The notes beneath the pieces are model-generated. The model was not told the origin of the DNA, did no database searches, and was given only the letters and a program-made list of their open reading frames with translations. Both the position numbers and the translations under genes were made by a program. This document shows, piece after piece, positions 1 through 5,745 of a stretch of 5,745 nucleotides of DNA. Numbering within the stretch: position 1 is the stretch's first letter; each line of letters begins with the position of its first letter. This stretch comes from Pseudomonadota bacterium (lineage in GTDB: Bacteria > Pseudomonadota > Gammaproteobacteria > Burkholderiales > Thiobacillaceae). Location of the stretch: assembly GCA_021802595.1 (NCBI GenBank), contig JAJZRT010000274.1:1-5745 (forward strand), in the 5' to 3' direction.

Positions 1-465
1 CAGACGGCGAAAGCTTACAGCCTGGTCGGTCCGGTTGCGCGCGCTTCGGGACTCGCCCGCGACCTGCGCTGCGCGCAGCCCTATTCGGGTTACGGGTCGT
101 TCCAATTCGACGTCCCGACCGAGGTGGAAGGCGATGGCTACGCGCGGCTACGCATCCTTTTCGCCGAAGCACGACAATCGCTGCGCATCATGGAGCAGGC
201 CGCTGCCGCGCTTTTGCAGGGCGAAGTCCGCGCGCCGGTGAATTTCCGGGCGGGCGCCGCGCTCGGCTGGGTCGAGGCGCCACGCGGCGCGACGTTTCAC
301 TGGGTCAGGCTGGATGACAGCGGCCGGATCTCGCGCTACCGCGTCGTCACTCCGTCCTTCACGAATTGGCACAGCTTCCACCTCGCCGCGGAGAAATTCG
401 CATTTCAGGATTTTCCCATCATTCTGTCCACCTTCGATTTGTCCGTGGCCGAGAACGATCGCTGA
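1..465 (+). CDS. Group 4 hydrogenase-like large subunit (NuoD/HyfG family), 3' part only, Ni site lost
   Basis: The gene enters from the left edge in frame 1; 154 residues and the TGA stop (463-465) are visible. Family marks in order are GPVARASGLARDLR (residues 10-23), FDVPTEVEGDGYARLRI (36-52), QSLRIMEQ (59-66), VEAPRGATFHWV (91-102) and YRVVTPSFTNWHSF (113-126). These match the C-terminal half of the large subunit of membrane-bound [NiFe] hydrogenases and complex I (NuoD/49 kDa). In true group 4 hydrogenases the end reads DPCxxCxDR, and those two cysteines bind nickel. Here the aligned end is DLSVAENDR (146-154), with Ser and Glu in place of the cysteines, and no cleavable tail follows. 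I infer a non-hydrogenase, Ehr-type subunit that sits on the inner face of the membrane next to the small subunit. The stop is 28 bases before the small-subunit start, so the genes are probably cotranscribed. The N-terminal CxxC motif lies outside the window and cannot be checked. Confidence 0.88.
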   Translation, partial: QTAKAYSLVGPVARASGLARDLRCAQPYSGYGSFQFDVPTEVEGDGYARLRILFAEARQSLRIMEQAAAALLQGEVRAPVNFRAGAALGWVEAPRGATFHWVRLDDSGRISRYRVVTPSFTNWHSFHLAAEKFAFQDFPIILSTFDLSVAENDR

Positions 466-493
466 CGATGACAGCAACAATCTGGAAAACCGT

Positions 494-1246
494 ATGAGCC
501 GATGGGTCATTAAAGGTATCCGCACTGGCATCAAGACCAGCGCATATCCGCGCGGCGTGGACAGCGCCGCCGGCGTCACGCCGGGGTTGCCGGACGGGGG
601 CGAGTTTGGCGCGGAAGCTGCGGCGCTCGTTGAACGCTGTCCCACGCAGGCGCTCAGCCAGACGAACGGGGTCATCACGGTGGATTATCGCCGTTGCGTT
701 CACTGCTACCGCTGCGTCCGCGGCGTGCCGCAGCCAGTGCACTGGCTGCCGACTTACGAATGGGGCGGCGCAGGCGCTGCGCCGCCGCTGCAAAATGAAT
801 TGGGCCAGCCGTTCCAGCGTTCGATCCATGTCCTCGTGGTGGACGCAGGCGACTGCGGCGCTTGCCTCAACGAGGTCAGGCAACTCAACAATCCGTATTA
901 CAACATGCACCGCTTGGGCTTCTTCATCACGCCGACGCCGCGCCACGCCGACGTGCTTCTGGTCGTCGGCCCCGTCACCGATCACATGCGCGCGGCGCTG
1001 AAGAAGATTTACGATGCGATGCCGACGCCCAAGCGCGTCGTTGCCGTGGGCGCGTGCGCATTGTCGGGCGGGGTATTCGCGCAGAGCTTCGTGTGCGCCA
1101 AGGGCGTGAGCGATCTGCTGCCGGTGGATGTCGCGGTGCCGGGAAATCCGCCGCCGCCGCTTGCGATCCTGCACGGCCTGCTCGTGGCGGTCGGACGCAA
1201 GTCGCCGGTGGCGCTCGCTTCCACCTTCTCGGGACCGGGGCGGTGA
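494..1246 (+). CDS. Ferredoxin-NuoB fusion: small subunit of group 4 hydrogenase-related complex
   Basis: This 250-residue protein passes electrons through iron-sulfur clusters to the large subunit encoded upstream. Residues 1-90 are a ferredoxin-like domain: a degraded first motif that keeps only the CP cysteine (C49, RCPTQAL), then C68xxC71xxC74. Together these form one complete [4Fe-4S] site, while the ligands of the second site are missing. Residues 110-235 are a NuoB/HyfI/HycG-like domain: GDCGACLNE (C121, C124, replacing CNGCxxE), PRHADVLLVVGPVT (149-162), VGACALSGGVF (C188) and VPGNPPPPLAILHGLL (215-230). The family ending is PGCPPRP; here the fourth cluster cysteine is Asn218. C201 is the only nearby spare cysteine. 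The ATG at 494 is chosen because the protein then begins MSRWVIKGIRTGIKTSAYPR, the usual short lead of these fusions (GLKTGxxTxxYP). A weak GGA lies 7 bases upstream. The reading frame stays open further upstream but shows no family sequence. The stop overlaps the next start as TGATG. Confidence 0.88.
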   Translation: MSRWVIKGIRTGIKTSAYPRGVDSAAGVTPGLPDGGEFGAEAAALVERCPTQALSQTNGVITVDYRRCVHCYRCVRGVPQPVHWLPTYEWGGAGAAPPLQNELGQPFQRSIHVLVVDAGDCGACLNEVRQLNNPYYNMHRLGFFITPTPRHADVLLVVGPVTDHMRAALKKIYDAMPTPKRVVAVGACALSGGVFAQSFVCAKGVSDLLPVDVAVPGNPPPPLAILHGLLVAVGRKSPVALASTFSGPGR

Positions 1247-3396
1247 TGGCGCCGCTCACGCTCATCGCCCTCGTCTTTGCGACATGCGGCGTCGGAATCT
1301 TGCTTTCCCTGGCGCTACGCCCCTCGCAGCAAGCCACCGTGCTTGCATGGCTGGGCTGTCTTGCCGCGACTGCGGCCGCCGCGGCGGGCGCCACAGTTTT
1401 ATTCAGCGGCGGCGGCTTCACCCTGACGCTGTGGACATTGCCCGGACTGGCAGCGCTCACGCTGCGTATCGACCCGCTCGCGGCGGCGTTCGTGCTGGTA
1501 ACGGGCCTGGTGCTGTTCCCGGCCTCGATCTATGCCGGCGGGGAATTGAGGCGCGAATCGCTGCGCGGACGCGAACGCGCGTTTACGCTGATGCTGCTCG
1601 CGCTTTATGCGTCGATCGTCCTGATCCTGATCTCGGGTGACGCGGTGCTGTTTCTTCTGGCGTGGGAGCTCATGTCGATCCTGTGCTATCTGCTTGTGCT
1701 GTGCGGCCAGGGCGACGAGACCGGCCAGCGGGTCGCGTCGGGATATCTGCTGCTCGCCATGGGCGAGGCGGGAACGCTTGCGATCGCACTCGGCTTCCTG
1801 CTGTTGGCGCTCAATGCGAGCTCGATGGAATTCGACGCGCTCAGGTCCGCCGCGGCGGGCCTGGGAACGAGCGCCCGCTGGGGCGTGTTTCTCCTGACGT
1901 TCTTCGGATTCGGTGTCAAGGCCGGCCTGGTGCCGGTGAACTCCTGGCTGCAGCGGGCTTATGCCGTCGCGCCGCGCGCGTTCGTGCCGGTGCTCGCCGG
2001 CGCGACGCTGAACCTCGGCCTGTACGGCATCCTGCGGGTGAACGCCGACCTTTTGCCCGCGGCGCACGCGGGCACGGGCCTGGTCGCGCTGGTGGTCGGC
2101 ACCGCTTCGGCGCTGATCGGGATCCTGTATGCGACCACGGTCAACGATCTCAAGGCGATGCTCGCGCACAGCTCGATCGAGAACGCCGGCATCGTCGTGG
2201 CGGGCGCCGGTGCCGGGATGGTCTTTTCCGCCACGCATCATCCCGCGATCGCCGCGATCGCCTTCGTGGCCGCGCTCTACCATCTGATCAACCATTCGCT
2301 CTACAAGACGCTGCTTTTCGTCGGCGTCGGCGAGGTGGAGACGCAGACCGGGACGCGCGACATGGATCGGCTCGGCGGCCTGATCAAATGGATGCCGCTG
2401 ACCGCGCTCGGCTTCCTTGCCGGAACGCTGTCGATCGCTGCGCTGCCGCCGTTCAACGGCTTCGTCAGCGAATGGCTCACGCTGCAGACCATGCTGCGCA
2501 CGGCGGAACTGTCCTCGACCGGAGCGAAGATCGTCTTCGCCCTGTCCGGCGCCGGCCTCGCGCTGACGGCTGCGCTCGCGGTGACCTGCTTCGTGAAGGT
2601 GTTCGCGATGAGCTTTCTGGGAATGCGCCGGCTGGACGAAGGGCGGCGGGTGAGCGAAGCCAGTCCCGCTGCGCTCGCCTCGATGGGGATTCTCGCGGTG
2701 CTGTGCCTCGCGTTCGGTGTGCTGCCGACTTACGTGATTCCGATGCTGGACCCGGCAACGATGCAACTGGCGGGGGCGAGTGCAGCCGACGCTCTGGTGC
2801 CGCCATTCTTTGCCGCGGCTCCTACGCATGGCACGTTACCGGCCCCATTCGTGGCCGACTTCCACGATCTTGGCGCGCAGGTTGGACAAAGCGTCCTGCC
2901 CGGGCGCGGGCTGGTGGTGCTGCACCGGGGCGGCGAGGCGAATCCGGTGATCTTCGCCATGTCCACGTCGTACCTGCTGGTGGTGCTGGCGGGTTTGCTG
3001 GTTCTGACCTACGTCATCATTCGGGTGTGGCTGACCCGCCGCAGGAAGCTCGTACGGCGCGAGCGCTGGGACGGCGGGCTGCGGCGGCTGCTACCGGAGA
3101 TGAGCTACACGGCGACGGGTTTCTCCAACCCGGTGCGGGTGATTTTCGACGCGGTGTTCCGGCCGACGACGGTGGAGGACACGCGCGAGACGGTGGCCGG
3201 GCACTTTCGCAACGCCATCCGGCGCGAGAAGGACCGCGTTCATCTGGTGGATAGGCTGGTATTCCGGCCGGTCAGATCGGCAACGCTATGGTTCGCGCGC
3301 GGTCTGGCCCTGATGCACCACGGGCGCCTCAACGCCTACGTCACGTACGCGTTATTGGCACTGTTGATCGTGTTGGTCTTGCTATCGGTGTCCTGA
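1246..3396 (+). CDS. HyfB/HycC-like proton-translocating membrane subunit (NuoL/NuoM family)
   Basis: A 716-residue integral membrane protein of the Mrp antiporter / NuoL-M-N family, close to hydrogenase-4 subunit B, which is usually about 670 residues. About 14 hydrophobic helices fill residues 1-500. A polar loop of about 65 residues follows, then a helix at about 570-597, a cytoplasmic segment with WDGG (608-611) and MSYTATGFSNPVRVIF (619-634) typical of HyfB ends, and a last helix at 697-714. Conserved charges of the ion path are present: Glu141 (AWELMS), Lys225 (GVKAGLVP), Lys303 (NDLKAML), Lys354 (HSLYKTLLF) and Lys451 (CFVKVF). Two family positions differ: HxWLPEAH is NSWLQRAY (232-239), and the TM8 lysine of NuoM/HyfB (xxIKxGxYG) is Asn256 (TLNLGLYG). 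The ATG at 1246 overlaps the small-subunit stop, has GGGG five bases upstream and begins a hydrophobic helix at once. It is the last gene of this operon in the window, and no HyfC/NuoH-like gene follows it. Confidence 0.92.
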   Translation: MAPLTLIALVFATCGVGILLSLALRPSQQATVLAWLGCLAATAAAAAGATVLFSGGGFTLTLWTLPGLAALTLRIDPLAAAFVLVTGLVLFPASIYAGGELRRESLRGRERAFTLMLLALYASIVLILISGDAVLFLLAWELMSILCYLLVLCGQGDETGQRVASGYLLLAMGEAGTLAIALGFLLLALNASSMEFDALRSAAAGLGTSARWGVFLLTFFGFGVKAGLVPVNSWLQRAYAVAPRAFVPVLAGATLNLGLYGILRVNADLLPAAHAGTGLVALVVGTASALIGILYATTVNDLKAMLAHSSIENAGIVVAGAGAGMVFSATHHPAIAAIAFVAALYHLINHSLYKTLLFVGVGEVETQTGTRDMDRLGGLIKWMPLTALGFLAGTLSIAALPPFNGFVSEWLTLQTMLRTAELSSTGAKIVFALSGAGLALTAALAVTCFVKVFAMSFLGMRRLDEGRRVSEASPAALASMGILAVLCLAFGVLPTYVIPMLDPATMQLAGASAADALVPPFFAAAPTHGTLPAPFVADFHDLGAQVGQSVLPGRGLVVLHRGGEANPVIFAMSTSYLLVVLAGLLVLTYVIIRVWLTRRRKLVRRERWDGGLRRLLPEMSYTATGFSNPVRVIFDAVFRPTTVEDTRETVAGHFRNAIRREKDRVHLVDRLVFRPVRSATLWFARGLALMHHGRLNAYVTYALLALLIVLVLLSVS

Positions 3397-3416
3397 CGCG
3401 AGGTTGCTCGATGGGC

Positions 3417-4799
3417 TTAGGAAAAACCGCAAAATCTGCCCAATCCAACTCTCCACGGCGCATGCAGACAATCTCCGGTTTCGTGTTCATGTGTCCCGTG
3501 CTCCCCTTCATCGAGACTCCTTGCGAACTCGGCCAGCCTGTTCCGCTGGTCTTCGGCAAGCATCGACCGAACTAAGCCTTTTGGCGCCAACAGATATGTC
3601 TGTGCGAAGTGTCTCATGCATAGACCGTCACACCGGCCGAAGGCATCGCGATACTTTTTTTGGTGGAGCAAATCGACCAACTTACCCGCGGTTCCAATTT
3701 CGGCGATCTCGATACGCGCGCAGCCGGGACACGGCGCCAAACGAGCCGTCGGAACTTTTTCGTCAACGGTATTCTGCTTGGCTCGTTTTCGCTTGTGTGC
3801 AGCCCAGACTTCGGGTCCTTCGGCCTTGATCCTGGCTTGCTCATCCCTGAGTTCGGCTGCCCGGACCAGAACCTGGATTTGTTGTCGTAGATAGCGGCGA
3901 GTGACGGACAAGGCGCGCGAGACGACGGCAGCAGTCAATTTCGGCTCGCCGAGCCGGGCAACCATCCCTATATGTTCGGAACATGTGGGAAAGAAAAGCC
4001 AGGCGTCCTGTTCGAAGTGGGCGGCAGCTTGCACGTTCTGCAGCCAACGTTGACGCGCGCGTGCCGTCTCGATGCAAATCGGGCAGGCTTGCCGGAGGGA
4101 AATCGCATCGACGAGGGTGGGGCAATGTTCCAGAACACCGGCGAACCCAGCGTCCGAAGACGGAGCACCGGCGGCCGGCATGCCGGCGACGAGGCCGAGT
4201 GGGTGATTCAGCGTCGCGGCGGTGTCGTCGGGCGGCCAGGCATCCGTTTCCGGCGCCGTCCGGAGTAGCACCTTCATCGTCCCCGCCACGCGATCCAGAT
4301 TGTCCGCATAGGCAATCAGAACGGCCAGCCGCGGCGTCGGTGCCAGGTCCGCCGCAAACCTCTGGAAATGCCCGACGCAGAGCGCATCGAGCCGCCCGAA
4401 ACCGGCTTGATTCGCAGCGCCGGAAAATTGCCGGGCGAGACTTGCTGCGTGCCGTCCGACAGCTCGACTGGCATAGGTGCAGGCAGGACAGGCGCTGCCC
4501 GCTGCAAACAACGCTTGCTGAACCTGGGGTTCACGCAAATAGTCCTCGTTCAACAGCAGCATGACTCGTGGAATTGCGTTCCGAAGCACCTGGACGACTC
4601 CGTCCGACAACTGTTCCTGGGAGAGCAGGCTTGCCCCGTGCCGCGGGCAGAATCCGAGGGCGTCAGCCATGGCCTCGCCGGTTGCGGCGAACAGACGTGG
4701 CTCGCCGAATGCCCGCGCGAAATAGCCGGCATCGCTGCTCGTGGATGTCTCGCACAGCGGGCACGGGCATTCCCCGAAACCGGTTTCCGTGGCGTTCAT
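3417..4799 (-). CDS. Uncharacterised protein with four CPxC...CxxH (zinc-ribbon-like) modules
   Basis: I do not recognise a named gene. The 460-residue product has no signal peptide or membrane helix and is probably cytoplasmic. It carries four paired motifs: CPLC (13-16) with CPRH (51-54); CPAC (104-107) with CVGH (141-144); CPIC (239-242) with CSEH (273-276); and CPGC (357-360) with CMRH (394-397). The gap inside each pair is 30-34 residues and mostly helix-forming, so each pair looks like one C2-CH metal site, most simply zinc. A basic stretch HKRKRAK (335-341) precedes module 4. The tail is acidic, then rich in His and Cys (H434, H437, H439, C444, H446, C457). The ATG at 4799 is preferred because it overlaps the stop of the small ORF upstream (ATGA) and module 1 follows within ten residues. 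An in-frame ATG at 4829 would add ten residues but has no ribosome binding site. The CPxC/CxxH layout recalls DUF6062-type proteins, but I could not test that. The partner gene suggests a job tied to a MutS-like ATPase. Confidence 0.82.
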   Translation of the reverse strand: MNATETGFGECPCPLCETSTSSDAGYFARAFGEPRLFAATGEAMADALGFCPRHGASLLSQEQLSDGVVQVLRNAIPRVMLLLNEDYLREPQVQQALFAAGSACPACTYASRAVGRHAASLARQFSGAANQAGFGRLDALCVGHFQRFAADLAPTPRLAVLIAYADNLDRVAGTMKVLLRTAPETDAWPPDDTAATLNHPLGLVAGMPAAGAPSSDAGFAGVLEHCPTLVDAISLRQACPICIETARARQRWLQNVQAAAHFEQDAWLFFPTCSEHIGMVARLGEPKLTAAVVSRALSVTRRYLRQQIQVLVRAAELRDEQARIKAEGPEVWAAHKRKRAKQNTVDEKVPTARLAPCPGCARIEIAEIGTAGKLVDLLHQKKYRDAFGRCDGLCMRHFAQTYLLAPKGLVRSMLAEDQRNRLAEFARSLDEGEHGTHEHETGDCLHAPWRVGLGRFCGFS

Positions 4800-4921
4800 G
4801 GCGCATCGTTCGCTCGGCCGAAGTGACATAGACGAAGCAGATCGGCCTTGATCCTGTCGGGCAAGGCCAGCCTCCCCGCCGACTGACGCCATCGACCGTG
4901 AGCATCGATCACCTTGGGCAT
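4796..4921 (-). CDS. Putative 41-residue small ORF between the MutS-like gene and the CPxC/CxxH gene
   Basis: The ATG at 4921-4919 lies two bases after the MutS-like stop (TGACGATG), and the frame runs 41 codons to a TGA at 4798-4796 that overlaps the next gene's ATG as ATGA. A GGGGA element sits seven bases before the ATG, better than anything before the downstream gene. About two thirds of its codons end in G or C, similar by eye to the flanking genes. The peptide starts MPKVIDAHGRWRQSAG and ends with PDRIKADLLRLCHFG and a short polar tail; it is basic with a possible amphipathic helix and one Cys-His pair. I know no family for it. It may be a real small protein of the operon or only a leader whose translation carries ribosomes onto the next start. 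Such junctions at both ends argue for translation, but its length is too small to prove a product. Confidence 0.5.
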   Translation of the reverse strand: MPKVIDAHGRWRQSAGRLALPDRIKADLLRLCHFGRANDAP

Positions 4922-4923
4922 CG

Positions 4924-5745
4924 TCAGATCCCCGTCGCGGCGCCGAAGATCTCTTCATACAGATCCGTGCCGAAGCTCGTCTGCAAGGGTTCGCCGTCGA
5001 GCAATTTGAAGCTTCGCCTGCCGTCGGCTTGTCTTTCCGCGCGCAGGAAGACGGCATTGTCCAGCCGCTGTTCGCACAGGCCGTGCGCAAATTCGTACAA
5101 ATGCGTCACGAAGAAGACCTTGACGGGTGTCTCCGATAGAGCAAGTACGATTTGGCGCGCAATCTCGGAACCCTCCCGTTCGTTGGTCGCGGCGAAGGAC
5201 TCGTTGAATAGCAGCATCGAATCCGGCGTCAACGCGTCGACGACATCGCTCATCCGGCTGAGCTCTTCATCGAATTTGCCGCTTGTCATGGTGCTGTCTT
5301 CCTCACGCTTGTAGTGGGTGAGCAGGCGGCGGCCAATATCGGCGCTGAAAGCCTCGGCCGCCACGAACATGCCGCATTGCATCATCAGTTGTGCCAGCCC
5401 GATGCCGCGCAAGAAGGTGGACTTGCCGCCCTGATTGGCGCCGGTGACGATCACGAGGTTCTTCTCGTCGGCATCCAAGTCGTTGCCCACGACCTCATGC
5501 CCCAGACTGAGAGCGAGACAGACGTCGTAAAGTCCGCGGCAGGTATGCCTGCGAGTGCCGCCGGGCGCGGGAATGGGAAAGCACACCAGTGTCCCCTGGC
5601 CGACGAGCCGGCCGTGCAGATTCACGCAAGCGACATAGAACGCCAGCTCCGTTCGCAGCATGGTGAAAAAACTTAGAATATGCTCCGCAGACTGCGCCAG
5701 CGCATTCGCCACCAGATTGATACCGAGGTCCCGCATTATCGACAG
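4924..5745 (-). CDS. Stand-alone MutS-like ATPase, C-terminal part (5' end beyond the right edge)
   Basis: The frame is open to the window edge and 273 residues are visible. The product is the ABC-type ATPase domain (MutS domain V) of a MutS-related protein. Counting from the edge, Walker A is TGANQGGKST (101-110; MutS has TGPNMGGKST). The signature-like stretch is TSGKFDEELSRMSDVV (154-169), equivalent to the STFMxEM region. Walker B is MLLFNESFAATNEREG (177-192; MutS has LLDEIGRGTSTFDG), and the switch histidine lies in FFVTHLYEFAHG (211-222; MutS has FATHYFEL). The Walker B aspartate is Asn and the catalytic Glu is kept, which I believe is usual in these stand-alone relatives. The protein ends about 50 residues after the switch histidine, so it lacks the helix-turn-helix dimer domain that closes MutS. 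Residues 1-35 look like the end of the helical lever domain. A mismatch-binding domain, if any, would lie outside the window, so mismatch repair should not be assumed. It is the first visible gene of the minus-strand unit. Confidence 0.9.
   Translation of the reverse strand: MSIMRDLGINLVANALAQSAEHILSFFTMLRTELAFYVACVNLHGRLVGQGTLVCFPIPAPGGTRRHTCRGLYDVCLALSLGHEVVGNDLDADEKNLVIVTGANQGGKSTFLRGIGLAQLMMQCGMFVAAEAFSADIGRRLLTHYKREEDSTMTSGKFDEELSRMSDVVDALTPDSMLLFNESFAATNEREGSEIARQIVLALSETPVKVFFVTHLYEFAHGLCEQRLDNAVFLRAERQADGRRSFKLLDGEPLQTSFGTDLYEEIFGAATGI
4929..4933 (-). promoter_or_regulatory. Ribosome binding site (GGGGA) for the small ORF
   Basis: GGGGA on the minus strand lies inside the last codons of the MutS-like gene, seven bases before the ATG at 4921. 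It is the only good Shine-Dalgarno match near the start of either downstream reading frame. The 460-residue protein may therefore be translated by coupling through the small ORF. Confidence 0.45.

Noticed and set aside
2245..2262. Direct repeat of GCGATCGCC, resembling the cyanobacterial HIP1 palindrome.
   Set aside because: It encodes Ala-Ile-Ala repeats in a membrane helix and occurs only here, so codon use explains it.
1399..2829. A 476-codon open frame on the minus strand opposite the HyfB-like gene.
   Set aside because: The product is Gln/Arg/His-rich with no motif and is explained as the antisense of a high-GC membrane protein gene that is clearly coding.
1662..3254. A 530-codon open frame on the plus strand in another frame of the HyfB-like gene.
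   Set aside because: The translation is Arg/Ala/Gly-rich low-complexity, typical of an out-of-frame reading of high-GC coding DNA.
3397..3416. Possible transcription terminator between the convergent operons, with a small CGAG-GTTG-CTCG hairpin at 3399-3410.
   Set aside because: The stem is only four pairs with no T run on either side, and the gap is 20 bases. Termination here cannot be supported from sequence.
3606..4761. CxxH motifs of the four-module protein as heme-binding sites.
   Set aside because: Heme c attachment needs CxxCH; none occurs, and there is no export signal. Paired CPxC and CxxH fit zinc better.
4663..4905. An 80-codon minus-strand frame overlapping the small ORF and the start of the CPxC/CxxH gene.
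   Set aside because: It overlaps the CPxC/CxxH gene through its first motif pair, has Arg-rich composition, and lacks the coupled start and stop seen for the 41-codon frame.
4898..5676. Plus-strand frames at 4898-5314 and 5314-5676 facing the MutS-like gene.
   Set aside because: They lie antisense to conserved Walker A, Walker B and signature motifs and show no recognisable domain.

Overview
The window reads as GC-rich, high-GC3 proteobacterial DNA. A beta- or gammaproteobacterium is my guess from codon use and protein style; no rRNA or other taxonomic marker is present. It is almost wholly coding and holds two convergent gene groups separated by about 20 bases.

Left, plus strand (1-3396): the tail of an operon for a membrane-bound complex of the group 4 [NiFe]-hydrogenase / complex I superfamily. 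In order: the C-terminal 154 residues of a NuoD/HyfG-like large subunit (1-465), a small subunit that fuses a one-cluster ferredoxin domain to a NuoB/HyfI-like domain (494-1246), and a 716-residue HyfB/NuoL/M-like antiporter subunit (1246-3396) overlapping the previous stop by one base. The large subunit has lost both cysteines of the C-terminal DPCxxC nickel motif, so the complex is most likely not a hydrogenase. It fits the energy-converting hydrogenase-related (Ehr) type: a ferredoxin-like electron entry arm and an ion-translocating membrane arm with an altered or lost catalytic site. The small subunit also lacks the last NuoB cluster cysteine (PGCPP is PGNPP), and the antiporter subunit has Asn where NuoM/HyfB-type proteins have the TM8 lysine. 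Any other membrane subunits would have to lie left of the window.

Right, minus strand (5745-3417): a tight three-gene unit read right to left. First is the C-terminal ATPase of a stand-alone MutS-like protein (entering from the right edge). It is followed 2 bases later by a putative 41-residue small ORF with a good ribosome binding site, whose stop overlaps (ATGA) the start of a 460-residue protein. That protein has four copies of a CPxC ... CxxH motif pair with nearly constant spacing, probably four zinc-binding modules. I do not recognise it as a named gene. Its translational coupling to a MutS-like ATPase is the most interesting part of the window. Nothing ties this unit functionally to the oxidoreductase genes it faces.

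No RNA genes, mobile elements, CRISPR arrays, promoters or convincing terminators were seen. The promoters of both operons lie outside the window.
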